Origin: Nocardioides sp. SLBN-35
Lineage (GTDB): Bacteria > Actinomycetota > Actinomycetes > Propionibacteriales > Nocardioidaceae
Assembly (NCBI RefSeq): GCF_006715725.1
Contig: NZ_VFNU01000001.1
Location: 1,736,001-1,800,000 of the forward strand
Reading direction: 5' to 3'
Length of the DNA: 64,000 nucleotides
Part shown: in pieces, positions 49,906 through 57,617 of the stretch
Position numbering within the stretch: position 1 is the stretch's first letter
How the letters are laid out: the number at the start of each line of letters is the position of its first letter
Notes under the pieces: generated by a model
What the model was told of the DNA's origin: nothing
The model's input: only the letters and a program-made list of their open reading frames with translations
Database searches by the model: none
Program-made: the position numbers and the translations under genes

Positions 49906-50828
49906 ACCCCGCGGTCACCGGCGCACTGCTCGGCCTCGTCGCCGGTCTCGGCCTCGCCCTCGTCGCCACCCGCGCGGTGGCGATCCGCCGCCCGCGGCTC
50001 GAGGACCGGGTGCTGCCCTACGTCCGCGACCTCACCCCCGCCCGCCGTACGACGACCCCGGCCGGCGCCCGTTCGACGGCCACCCTCCTGCTCGGCCCCC
50101 TGCTGCGCCGCGCCGCCGACGGGGTCGAGCGCGTGGTCGGGGGCGCCCCCTCGGTCCGGCGCCGGCTGGCCCGGTCCGCCTCGTCGCTGAGCCTCCACGA
50201 GTTCCGCGTGCAGCAGGTGCAGTGGGGCCTGGTCGGGTTCGCGATCGCCGCGGCGTACGGCGTGCTCCGCACCTGGACCCGTCCCAGCTCACCGCTGCCC
50301 CTCCTGCTGGCCTGCGTGGGCGCCTTCGCCTGCGGCGTGCTGCTGCGCGACAACCGGCTGAGTGCGCAGGTGCGCCGGCGGGAGGCCGCGATGCTCGCCG
50401 AGTTCCCGACGGTCGCCGAGCTGTTGGCCCTCAGCGTCGCGGCGGGCGAGGGCCCGGTCGGTGCGCTCGACCGGGTGGTTCGGCGCAGCGGGGGCGAGCT
50501 GTCCCGCGAGCTCGGCGACGTGCTCGCCCGGGTCCGCACCGGCGAGCCGGTCGCCGACGCCTTCGACCGCCTCGCCGCGACCACGGGACTGTCCGTCGTC
50601 GCCCGCTTCGCCCACGGCATCGCCGTCGCAATCGAGCGCGGCACCCCGCTGGCCGACGTCCTCCACGCGCAGGCGGCCGACGTCCGCGAGGCCGGACGTC
50701 GCGAGCTGATCGAGCAGGCGTCCCGCAAGGAGATCGCGATGATGGTGCCCGTCGTGTTCCTGGTGATGCCCACGACCGTGCTCTTCGCCTTCTGGCCCGG
50801 CCTGATCGGGCTGTCCCTCAGCTACTGA
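49902..50828 (+). CDS. tadC: TadC-type pilus assembly inner-membrane platform protein
   Basis: 308 residues, starting at TTG 49902 inside the tadB stop (TTGA), which fits the hydrophobic start LNPAVTGALLGLVAGLGLAL; there is no other good start. A T2SF domain is seen as EFPTVAELLALSVAAGEGPVGALDRVVR and EIAMMVPVVFLVMPTTVLFAFWPGLIGL. Second platform protein of the pair with TadB. Confidence 0.88.
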   Translation: MNPAVTGALLGLVAGLGLALVATRAVAIRRPRLEDRVLPYVRDLTPARRTTTPAGARSTATLLLGPLLRRAADGVERVVGGAPSVRRRLARSASSLSLHEFRVQQVQWGLVGFAIAAAYGVLRTWTRPSSPLPLLLACVGAFACGVLLRDNRLSAQVRRREAAMLAEFPTVAELLALSVAAGEGPVGALDRVVRRSGGELSRELGDVLARVRTGEPVADAFDRLAATTGLSVVARFAHGIAVAIERGTPLADVLHAQAADVREAGRRELIEQASRKEIAMMVPVVFLVMPTTVLFAFWPGLIGLSLSY

Positions 50829-50856
50829 ATCCATGCCATCTCGGGAAGGAACCACC

Positions 50857-51015
50857 GTGCATCGACGACGCAAGCGACTCCACGACCAGCGAGGCGACGT
50901 GCCCGGCTGGGTGCTGATCACGATCATGACGATCTCGATCGGCGTGGCCCTGTGGGGCATCGCCCAGCCGCAGCTGGTCGGGATCCTGCAGTCCGCACTC
51001 GACTCCGTGCGGTGA
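50857..51015 (+). CDS. Small Flp pilin-like membrane peptide
   Basis: 52 residues from GTG 50857, chosen because AAGGA lies 6-7 bases upstream; an ATG at 50833 in frame lacks a ribosome site. It reads RGDVPGWVLITIMTISIGVA followed by a hydrophobic segment and QPQLVGILQSALDSVR. A charged start, single hydrophobic helix and amphipathic tail are the shape of Flp pilins, and the position after tadC is where actinobacterial Tad loci carry such a peptide. The typical Flp cleavage motif G/XXXXEY is not clear. It may be the pilus subunit. Confidence 0.65.
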   Translation: MHRRRKRLHDQRGDVPGWVLITIMTISIGVALWGIAQPQLVGILQSALDSVR

Positions 51016-51401
51016 CCCGCCACGCGAGGACGGATCGAGGCTCGGCGCTGGTCGACTTCACCCTGGTCTCGCTGATCCTCGTGCCGCTCGTGCTCGGCCT
51101 GATCCAGGTGGCGCTCGTGCTCCACGTGCGCGCCACGCTCGCCGCCGCCGCGTCCGAGGGCGCGCGGCTGGCGGCGACCGCGGACCGCGAGCCCGGCGAC
51201 GGGGTGGCGCGGACCCGGGCCCAGATCGCCGATGCCCTGGCGGGGCGCTACGCCGAGGATGTCGAGGTGCACCGGGTCCTGGTCGACGGCGCCCCCGGCA
51301 TCGAGATCGTGGTGCGCGCCGAGGTGCCCGCGCTCGGCATCGGCGGGCCGGCGGTCGCGATGACCGTGACCGGCCGGGCGATCGAGGAGGATCCGCGGTG
51401 A
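51012..51401 (+). CDS. TadE-family pseudopilin-like protein
   Basis: 129 residues from GTG 51012, inside the previous stop (GTGA). N-terminus: DRGSALVDFTLVSLILVPLVLGLIQVALVLHVRATLAAAASEGARLA, the TadE signature (Gly before a hydrophobic stretch with a Glu/Asp at +5, then alanine-rich helix). The C-terminal part is beta-rich. It is probably a minor pilin needed for pilus assembly. Confidence 0.8.
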   Translation: MTRHARTDRGSALVDFTLVSLILVPLVLGLIQVALVLHVRATLAAAASEGARLAATADREPGDGVARTRAQIADALAGRYAEDVEVHRVLVDGAPGIEIVVRAEVPALGIGGPAVAMTVTGRAIEEDPR

Positions 51402-51841
51402 GCACCGGGAGCGAGCGGGGGAGCGGCCTGGTGGAGATGGTGTGGCTCGGCCTGCTGCTCCTGCTGCCGCTGCTGTGGGTGGTGCTGTCGGTGTTCGAGG
51501 TGCAGCGCGGCTCCTTCGGGGTCAGCGGCGCGGCCCGGGCGGCGGCCCGCGCCTACGCGCTCGCCCCCGACGACGCGGCCGGTGAGCGGCGGGCCCGTGC
51601 CGTCGCGCGGCAGGCGCTCGCCGACCAGGGGCTGCGCGACGTGCCGCTCGAGGTCACGATCACCTGCTCGCCGTACCCCCGCGCCTGTCACACCGGCACC
51701 TCCGTCATCACCGTGCGCATCGCGTCGGCCGTCGACCTGCCGCTGCTGCCCGACCTGTTCGGCCTCGGTCGACCGCGGTTCGCCCTCGACGCGGAGGAGA
51801 CCGTCCCGATCGGTCGCTACCAGGAGGTCACCCGACCATGA
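51398..51841 (+). CDS. TadE/TadF-like pseudopilin
   Basis: 147 residues from GTG 51398 (GTGA overlap). N-terminus ERGSGLVEMVWLGLLLLLPLLWVVLSVFEVQRGSFGVSGAARAAARAYA with the Glu after the putative cleavage glycine, then a beta-rich domain containing a CSPYPRAC pair of cysteines that could form a disulphide. Tandem with the previous and next pseudopilin genes, all joined by four-base overlaps. Confidence 0.78.
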   Translation: MSTGSERGSGLVEMVWLGLLLLLPLLWVVLSVFEVQRGSFGVSGAARAAARAYALAPDDAAGERRARAVARQALADQGLRDVPLEVTITCSPYPRACHTGTSVITVRIASAVDLPLLPDLFGLGRPRFALDAEETVPIGRYQEVTRP

Positions 51842-52284
51842 CCCGGCCTCAGCGCGGCAGCTCGATCCCGCTCGTCCTCGCCTTCGCCGCGATCGTGCTG
51901 CTGCTCGTGGCGGTCGTGGTGGACGCGAGTGCGGCCTACCTCGCCCGTCAGCGCCTCGACGCGCTCGCCGACGGCGCCGCGCTGCAGGGCGCCGACCTCG
52001 GGGCCCAGGGCTCCGACGCGTACGGCGGCGGGCTGGCCACCGGCGACCTAGCGATCTCGCGTGCCGAGGCGGAGACGGCGGTCCGGTCCTACCTGCGCGA
52101 CAGCGGTGCCGCGGCCGACCACCCGGGGTTGCGCGCGACGGTCCGTGTCGACGGCGACCGGCTGGTCGTCGAGCTGGTCGCCCCGGTCGACCTGCCGCTC
52201 CACCTCCCGGGCGCCCCCACGGACCCGACGGTCCGCGCGGTCGGCTCCGCCGTGGTCGATCCCGAGGCCGACCGAGCCGAGTGA
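51838..52284 (+). CDS. TadG-like pilus-associated protein
   Basis: 148 residues from ATG 51838 (ATGA overlap). N-terminus RGSSIPLVLAFAAIVLLLVA VVVDASAAYLARQRLDALADGAALQGAD (joined), typical of the Flp pilus-assembly TadG/TadE N-terminal domain, which has a VDxxxAYLxRQRLQxxADxAALA pattern. It lacks the long von Willebrand domain of full TadG. Last gene of the Tad cluster. Confidence 0.8.
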   Translation: MTRPQRGSSIPLVLAFAAIVLLLVAVVVDASAAYLARQRLDALADGAALQGADLGAQGSDAYGGGLATGDLAISRAEAETAVRSYLRDSGAAADHPGLRATVRVDGDRLVVELVAPVDLPLHLPGAPTDPTVRAVGSAVVDPEADRAE

Positions 52285-52391
52285 CCTCCGCACACCGGTT
52301 TCGTTGAACCGCCACCAGAGCGCGGGATCAGTCGGTACTCTGCGCGAATCCTGTGCCCTCGGGCACGAAACGACTTATGGGGAGTCGATTG

Positions 52392-55091
52392 ATGCGTCCG
52401 CATTTCCTGGGGGCGGCGCGCAGCCGTCCGGCTGTGCCGGTGTTCCGGCGGTTGCTGTCGATGCTGCTGGCCGCGGCCGTGGCCCTGCTGGGCCTGGTGG
52501 CCGTGTCCGCGGCCACCTCGCCGGCCGCGCACGCGGTCGACCCGACGCCGGTGAAGAACGGCGTCCCGCCGGTGATCTTCGATGATCCGGCGGTGCCCGA
52601 CGACGGCCCGACCGTGGGCCGGCCCGCGTTCGCGCACCCCGGGTTCTGGACCCCGAGCGACGCCACGGTGACGCTGACCTGGTACCGCGAGGGCTCGACC
52701 GACCCGCTCGGGACCGGGTCTGTGCTCATGGTCCCGTTCGAGGCACTCGGCGAGAAGCTGCGGGTCTCGGCGACCGCCACCGCGCCAGGCCGTACGCCGA
52801 CCACCGTGGTCTCGAAGCCGAGCGCACCGGTCCTCGCCGGGACGCCGATCGCCTACGCGAAGCCCGCGATCTTCGGTACGCCGGAGGTCGGCAGCACGCT
52901 GGCCGCCTGGGAGGGCTCCTGGTCCGAGACTCCCGACACCTACGCCTACCGCTGGTTCGAGGCCGGCACCGCCGCGCCGATCGGCACGGCCAAGGACCTC
53001 GTCGTCCCCGCCTCGGCCGCCGGCAAGGCGATCACCGTCGAGGTGACCGTCTCGAAGGCCGAGTGGAACGACGGGGCCGCGACGTCCGACCCGGTCACCG
53101 TGGCCGCCCCGGGCGAGGCACCGCTCACCAATGTCGCGAAGCCGGCGATCAGCGAGCACCCCGCGGTGGGCGCGCTCGCCCTGGCCCACCCGGGTGTGTG
53201 GAGCTCGGAGCCCGACTCGATCACCGCGGAGTGGTTCCGCTCCGGGTCGTCCACGCCGTTCCACACCGGCTCCGACCTCGCCGTCCCGGTCCCGCCCGAG
53301 GCGCTCGGCGAGACCCTGACGGTGAAGGTCACCGCCCACAAGGCCGGGCGTGATGACGCCACCGCGACCTCTGCCAGCTCCGACGTCGTCGTCAAGGGCA
53401 CGCTGCACAACGTCGAGGAGCCCGCGATCTTCGGCTCGCCCGTCGTGGGTGGCACCGTCGAGGCGTGGCCCGGCTCCTGGTTCCCGGCGCCCGCCACCAC
53501 CAGCTATCGCTGGATCGTCGACGGCGCCTCCGTCGGCACGGGCAAGACGCTCGTCGTCCCGGCAGCCGCCGCCGGCAAGGAGTTGACCGTCGAGGTCACC
53601 ACCACCAAGACGGCGTACGACGACGCGGTCGTCTCCTCCGAGCCGGTGTCGGTCACCGCGCCCGCGAACCCGGTCAAGAACCTCACCGCGCCGTCGATCG
53701 AGGGCACCCTCCAGGTCGGCGCGACCGTCACCGTGAACACCGGCACCTGGGATCCGGGCGACGTCACGAAGACGGTCGAGTGGTACCGCTCCGGCTCCGA
53801 GACCCCCATTCCCAACGGGACCGGGACCAGCCTGGAGATCCCGGCGGATGCCGAGGGCGAGATGCTGTCGGTCGTCGTCAAGGGCAGCAAGCCGGGGCTC
53901 ACCGACGCCTACGCGTACTCGGCTCCGCGCGGCCCGGTCCTCGCGGCCGGCGGGACGCAGGTGGTCGAGAACCTCGTCGCGCCGGCGATCACCCCGGACC
54001 CCGAGGTCGGCCAGGTGGTCGGCGCCCATCCGGGCGTGTGGAGTGCGCAGCCGGACAGCGTCACGCTGCAGTGGTTCGTCGCCGGGGCGTCGCAGCCGTT
54101 CCACACCGGCACGGAGCTGTTCGTCCTCGTCCCGCCGGCGGCCGCCGGGAAGACGCTCACGGTCAGGGCTGTCGCGGCCAAGGACGGCTACACGTCGGGC
54201 GAGGCGACCTCCGACCCCAGCGACGTCGTCGCCGAGGGCACCCTGCACGCCGTGTCCGCGCCCGCGGTCTACGGCAAGGCGATCCCGGGCGCGACGGTCG
54301 TCGCCTGGGAAGGTGTCTGGCCCGCCGGTCCCGACGACTTCGACTACCGCTGGCTCGTCGAGGGCAGTGCTACCCCCGTCGGCACGGCCAAGGAGCTGGT
54401 GGTCCCGGCCGGTACCGCCGGCAAGAAGCTCAGTGTCGAGGTGACCGCGAAGAAGGCGGGCTACACCGACGCTGTCGCCCACTCCGCGGACGTGACGATC
54501 GAGACGCCCGGGACGACCGCGGTCCAGAACGTCCGGGCGCCGGAGATCCTGCTCGCCCCCGGGTCGGGCCTGCCGAAGGTCGGCGACCTCATCGGGGCCA
54601 GCGTCGGCGCCTGGAACCCGTGGCCCGCCGACGCGTCCGGATACGACGTCGAGTGGTACCGCTCCGGGTCGGCCCAGCCGATCGGGACCGGCGTCTTCCT
54701 CGTCGTCCCCTCCTCCGCGGCCGGCCAGCAGCTGACGGTCAAGGTGACCGCGAAGCGGGCGGGCTACCTCGACGGCTCGGCGTTCTCGGCCCCGGTCCTC
54801 GTCCTCTCGGCGGCGCAGAGCCCGGGCTGCGGGACGGCCAGCACCGCCCTCGCGGCCGCCACGGTCGCTCAGGCCGACGCGACCGCCGCCCTGGTCCAGG
54901 CCAAGGCCAAGGTCACCAAGCTGAAGGCCAAGAAGAAGGCGGCGAAGAAGCTGGGCAAGAAGGCGAAGGTCGCCAAGCTCAAGGCCAAGCTCGCGAAGGC
55001 ACGGTCGGCGGTGGCCGCGGCCCAGCTCGGTCTCGCCAAGGCCGACGCCGATCTCGCCTCGGCCAAGGCGAAGCACGCGTCGAGCTGCTGA
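52392..55091 (+). CDS. Secreted Ig-like repeat protein with C-terminal coiled-coil tail
   Basis: 899 residues from ATG 52392, with GGGGAG 7 bases upstream. Signal peptide: LLSMLLAAAVALLGLVAVSA then AHA. There are about nine Ig-like repeats of 85-95 residues, each built on a frame of P.I.G.P.VG..V.A.PG.W....YRW...G..I.TA..L.V...A.GK.L.V.VTA.K.GY.D, typical of bacterial surface proteins. The tail reads SPGCGTASTALAAATVAQAD followed by a Lys/Ala-rich coiled coil and ends KHASSC; the two cysteines bracket the coiled coil. No LPXTG anchor is visible. It lies 107 bases after the Tad genes. Confidence 0.85.
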   Translation: MRPHFLGAARSRPAVPVFRRLLSMLLAAAVALLGLVAVSAATSPAAHAVDPTPVKNGVPPVIFDDPAVPDDGPTVGRPAFAHPGFWTPSDATVTLTWYREGSTDPLGTGSVLMVPFEALGEKLRVSATATAPGRTPTTVVSKPSAPVLAGTPIAYAKPAIFGTPEVGSTLAAWEGSWSETPDTYAYRWFEAGTAAPIGTAKDLVVPASAAGKAITVEVTVSKAEWNDGAATSDPVTVAAPGEAPLTNVAKPAISEHPAVGALALAHPGVWSSEPDSITAEWFRSGSSTPFHTGSDLAVPVPPEALGETLTVKVTAHKAGRDDATATSASSDVVVKGTLHNVEEPAIFGSPVVGGTVEAWPGSWFPAPATTSYRWIVDGASVGTGKTLVVPAAAAGKELTVEVTTTKTAYDDAVVSSEPVSVTAPANPVKNLTAPSIEGTLQVGATVTVNTGTWDPGDVTKTVEWYRSGSETPIPNGTGTSLEIPADAEGEMLSVVVKGSKPGLTDAYAYSAPRGPVLAAGGTQVVENLVAPAITPDPEVGQVVGAHPGVWSAQPDSVTLQWFVAGASQPFHTGTELFVLVPPAAAGKTLTVRAVAAKDGYTSGEATSDPSDVVAEGTLHAVSAPAVYGKAIPGATVVAWEGVWPAGPDDFDYRWLVEGSATPVGTAKELVVPAGTAGKKLSVEVTAKKAGYTDAVAHSADVTIETPGTTAVQNVRAPEILLAPGSGLPKVGDLIGASVGAWNPWPADASGYDVEWYRSGSAQPIGTGVFLVVPSSAAGQQLTVKVTAKRAGYLDGSAFSAPVLVLSAAQSPGCGTASTALAAATVAQADATAALVQAKAKVTKLKAKKKAAKKLGKKAKVAKLKAKLAKARSAVAAAQLGLAKADADLASAKAKHASSC

Positions 55092-55104
55092 GCGAGGTGT
55101 GACG

Positions 55105-55145
55105 ACGAACGACGCCCCGGCCGATGCGGCCGGGGCGTCGTTCGT
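55105..55145. terminator. Bidirectional hairpin terminator
   Basis: A perfect 18-bp stem (55105-55122 and 55128-55145) with a 5-base loop GATGC, centred on CGGCC/GGCCG. It lies 13 bases after the Ig-like repeat gene and 18 bases after the convergent type VII-like gene, and can serve both. Confidence 0.85.
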
Positions 55146-55163
55146 GTGCTGGGCTGGTGCGGG

Positions 55164-56372
55164 TCAGTCGAGGACGCCGGGCGTGGCGCCCTCGTCGTCG
55201 ATCCACTCCTCGCCGTCGTCGAACAGGTCGCGGTCCTGACCGTCCTGCTGGTCGCCACGACGCCGGCCGCGGCCACCGGCCGCGCCCGCCGCACCGGTGC
55301 CACGACCACCGGCGCCGCCGCGTCCGCCACGGCCCGTGCCGCCACCGCGGCCCGTGCCGCGCCCGACCGGGCTGCCCGGCGTACCGGCGCCGGCACGACC
55401 CAGCGAGCCGGGCGCACCCGCGCGGCTGCTGGAGCCGATCGCGCCGACGCTGCTGCCGCTCAGCCCACGACCGCCGACCAGGCTGCGCAGGCCGCGGGCC
55501 AGGCCGGGAGCGCCGAAGACGCCGGCCGCCCCGGCGCCGAGGACCGCAGGTCCGACGCCGCCACCGCCGCCACCCTCCGGCGCGTGCGGCAGGGTCGGGG
55601 TGAAGGTGTCGATCGGGGGCGCCGCGGGCGTGTAGCCGGGCTGACCGGGCACGTGGCCGCCCGGGTAGCCGGGGTAGTCCGGATAGTCCGGGTAGTCCGG
55701 GTCGCGGGGATCCTTCGGGATGTGCGTGCCGTCGTCGTCCGGGTCGTCGGTGCCGATCCAGGTGCCGACCGGCGTCGAGCGCGGCGGCAGCTGGTAGCGC
55801 GGACCACCGGGGCCGGGGTCGCCGCCGCCGTTGTCCTCCGGGACCTTGGGCTGGCCCTCGATCTTCTGCAGCGCGGTGACGGTGGTGGCGTACTCCTTGA
55901 GCAGGGTCTCGACCTTCACCCGAGCCTGGCTGTCGGCGGTGTCGACCGCGCCGGTCTGCTTGTCGTACTCCAGCTTCTTGGCCGTCCAGTCGTTCATCTC
56001 CTGCGTGGTGGCGTCCTTGCCGGGGGCCGGGCCGGGGTCGGTCGCGGTGACCTTGGGCGCGCCGTCCGCGGCTTCCTCGACGGCGACCATCGCCGGGTAG
56101 GCGCCGCCGAGAGCGGTGGCGACGCCCGAGATCTGGACCTGCCGCTGGCCGACCCGCTTGGCTGCCTCCTCGAACGCGATCCTCGCCTTCTCGAGGATCG
56201 CCTCGCCGCCGATCTTCTTGTTGGGCATGGCCTTGGCGGCGTCGTCGAGCGCGTCGTGGATCAGGACCAGCGAGTCCGAGGTTGCCAACCAGGAGGACTG
56301 GGCGTCGAAGATGTCGTCGCTGTACATGCCATACCGGCGGCGCTTGAGGTCGTTGAGATGCTGCTCGCCCAT
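55164..56372 (-). CDS. Type VII-secretion-associated-like protein with Pro/Gly-rich tail
   Basis: 402 residues from ATG 56372. The N-terminal 180 residues are helical (YGMYSDDIFDAQSSWLATSDSLVLIHDALDDAAKAMPNK ... split), in the style of WXG100/PPE-like secreted proteins, and a KVETLLKEYATTVTALQKIE helix follows. The middle is proline/aspartate-rich (DPDYPDYPDYPGYPGG), then a Gly/Arg-rich stretch, and the acidic end DLFDDGEEWIDDEGATPGVLD. Such acidic ends resemble actinobacterial PPE-like proteins encoded next to ESX genes. No ESX machinery is in the window, so the assignment is tentative. Pairs with the next gene (one-base overlap, TGATG). Confidence 0.7.
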   Translation of the reverse strand: MGEQHLNDLKRRRYGMYSDDIFDAQSSWLATSDSLVLIHDALDDAAKAMPNKKIGGEAILEKARIAFEEAAKRVGQRQVQISGVATALGGAYPAMVAVEEAADGAPKVTATDPGPAPGKDATTQEMNDWTAKKLEYDKQTGAVDTADSQARVKVETLLKEYATTVTALQKIEGQPKVPEDNGGGDPGPGGPRYQLPPRSTPVGTWIGTDDPDDDGTHIPKDPRDPDYPDYPDYPGYPGGHVPGQPGYTPAAPPIDTFTPTLPHAPEGGGGGGVGPAVLGAGAAGVFGAPGLARGLRSLVGGRGLSGSSVGAIGSSSRAGAPGSLGRAGAGTPGSPVGRGTGRGGGTGRGGRGGAGGRGTGAAGAAGGRGRRRGDQQDGQDRDLFDDGEEWIDDEGATPGVLD

Positions 56373-56815
56373 CAGTAGTTCACCCCGTCGTCGTCGTTGT
56401 CGGTGTTCACGCCGAGGTCGAGACCCTGGGTGCGGGCCAGGGCCTTCTGGAGGTCGGTCTCGGCCTGCTCGTCGGTCTCGCCGATCACGGCCTGCGCCGC
56501 GAGGATCGCGTCCTGGAAGGCGCCGAGGTCGGCGCGCATCTCGACGAGCGAGTCGACGATGACGCCGTGGGCGCGCTTGTGCTCGGTCGCGAGGACGTAC
56601 GACTCGTGGCCCTGCCCGTAGGACCCGGCCGGCACGGCACCCTTGTCGGGGAAGTCGAGGTTCTGCAGCGCCGTGATCTGCTCGGTGAGGATCTTGTGGA
56701 CCGCCGCGACCTCGGTCTGGAGGACGAACAGCACCGCGCTCTCGACGCCGGCGAGGATGGGCGCGGTGAAGATGGGCGCGAAGATCGGAGTTGAAGCAGG
56801 TGCGTCGGGAAGCAT
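56372..56815 (-). CDS. Small helical protein, ESX/type VII partner-like
   Basis: 147 residues from ATG 56815 (MLPDAPASTPIF), preferred because AAGGA is 8 bases upstream; ATG 56821 is only two bases from it. The protein is almost wholly helical (LFVLQTEVAAVHKILTEQIT, MRADLGAFQDAILAAQAVIG, ETDEQAETDLQKAL) and ends acidic. It resembles the small partner of PPE/EspC-type pairs: no signal peptide, size near 150, gene directly upstream of a Pro/Gly-rich partner. No function can be named from the sequence. Confidence 0.68.
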   Translation of the reverse strand: MLPDAPASTPIFAPIFTAPILAGVESAVLFVLQTEVAAVHKILTEQITALQNLDFPDKGAVPAGSYGQGHESYVLATEHKRAHGVIVDSLVEMRADLGAFQDAILAAQAVIGETDEQAETDLQKALARTQGLDLGVNTDNDDDGVNY

Positions 56816-56930
56816 GGGCATTGTCCTTCGTGGTCCCGAGGATGGTCGACGCCCGGACGGCTACCCAGCCCCGATGCCGCCCAAACGGTGATGTCACACT
56901 GAGGACTCCCATCGTGACAGGAGCGCAGTG

Positions 56931-57548
56931 GTGACGATCTCTCGGGTGCTGCGACTGGTGCCGGCAGCGGTGCTGGTGCTCGGCCTGGCGGCATGCACGG
57001 ACGACGACCCCGACGCCGGCGGCAGCACGCCCTCGGCGAGCGCGACGGGCGGTGCCGGGAGCACCCCGGATGCCACGTCGTCGGACACGTCGTCCGCGTC
57101 GGAGACGCCGTCGGTGGTGCCCGCCACGGGCAAGGAGATCGGCGTCGCCACGGTGAGCATGCGGCTGACCGACTCGCCGGACTGGCGGGTGACCGACACC
57201 GCGGTGAACGTGGTCGCCCTCCTTCCCTCGGACACGGGCGCAAACCTGAGCGTGGGCCTGGTGGACGCTCCCAACCTGCCCGGGCGCGACACCGACGACA
57301 AGGGGGACTCCTTCGAGCGGACCCTGTCCACGGAGCCGGCGGCGCCGAAGCGGGTCGCGAACCGGGTCCTGGACGGGGTGGAGTGCTTCGTGCTCGACGG
57401 TCGCACCGACGACCTCCACCACTACGTCGTCGGTGCGGTGGTCGGTGACCGGGTCTTCCTGCTCCAGTTCAAGGTGCCGGCCGGCCTCGCCGACGGCGAC
57501 CAGCTGATCGAGCAGATGCTCGCTTCGATCGACGTCAAGGACGCGTAG
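56931..57548 (+). CDS. Secreted lipoprotein of unknown function
   Basis: 205 residues from GTG 56931, with AGGAG 7 bases upstream; a GTG at 56928 is too close to it. Lipobox: VLVLGLAACTDDD with the lipidated Cys, then a Thr/Ser/Pro-rich linker and a beta domain (MRLTDSPDWRVTDTAVNVVA, ECFVLDGRTDDLHHYVVGAV). Similar actinobacterial lipoproteins have no known role. Divergent from the type VII-like pair. Confidence 0.8.
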   Translation: MTISRVLRLVPAAVLVLGLAACTDDDPDAGGSTPSASATGGAGSTPDATSSDTSSASETPSVVPATGKEIGVATVSMRLTDSPDWRVTDTAVNVVALLPSDTGANLSVGLVDAPNLPGRDTDDKGDSFERTLSTEPAAPKRVANRVLDGVECFVLDGRTDDLHHYVVGAVVGDRVFLLQFKVPAGLADGDQLIEQMLASIDVKDA

Positions 57549-57565
57549 GCACCCACGGCACACGA

Positions 57566-57598
57566 CGAGGGACGCGCCCGGTGTGGACGCGCCCCTCG
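57566..57598. terminator. Hairpin between convergent genes
   Basis: CGAGGGACGCG (57566-57576) and CGCGCCCCTCG (57588-57598) form an 11-bp stem with one mismatch. It lies 17 bases after the lipoprotein stop and 19 bases from the stop of the convergent repeat gene. Confidence 0.7.
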
Positions 57599-57617
57599 CT
57601 GCTGGACCTGCTGACGA

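Noticed and set aside
52089-55076. 995-codon minus-strand frame opposite the Ig-like repeat gene
   Set aside because: Gly/Arg/Asp-rich antisense shadow. The plus strand has a signal peptide, regular Ig repeats and a ribosome site.
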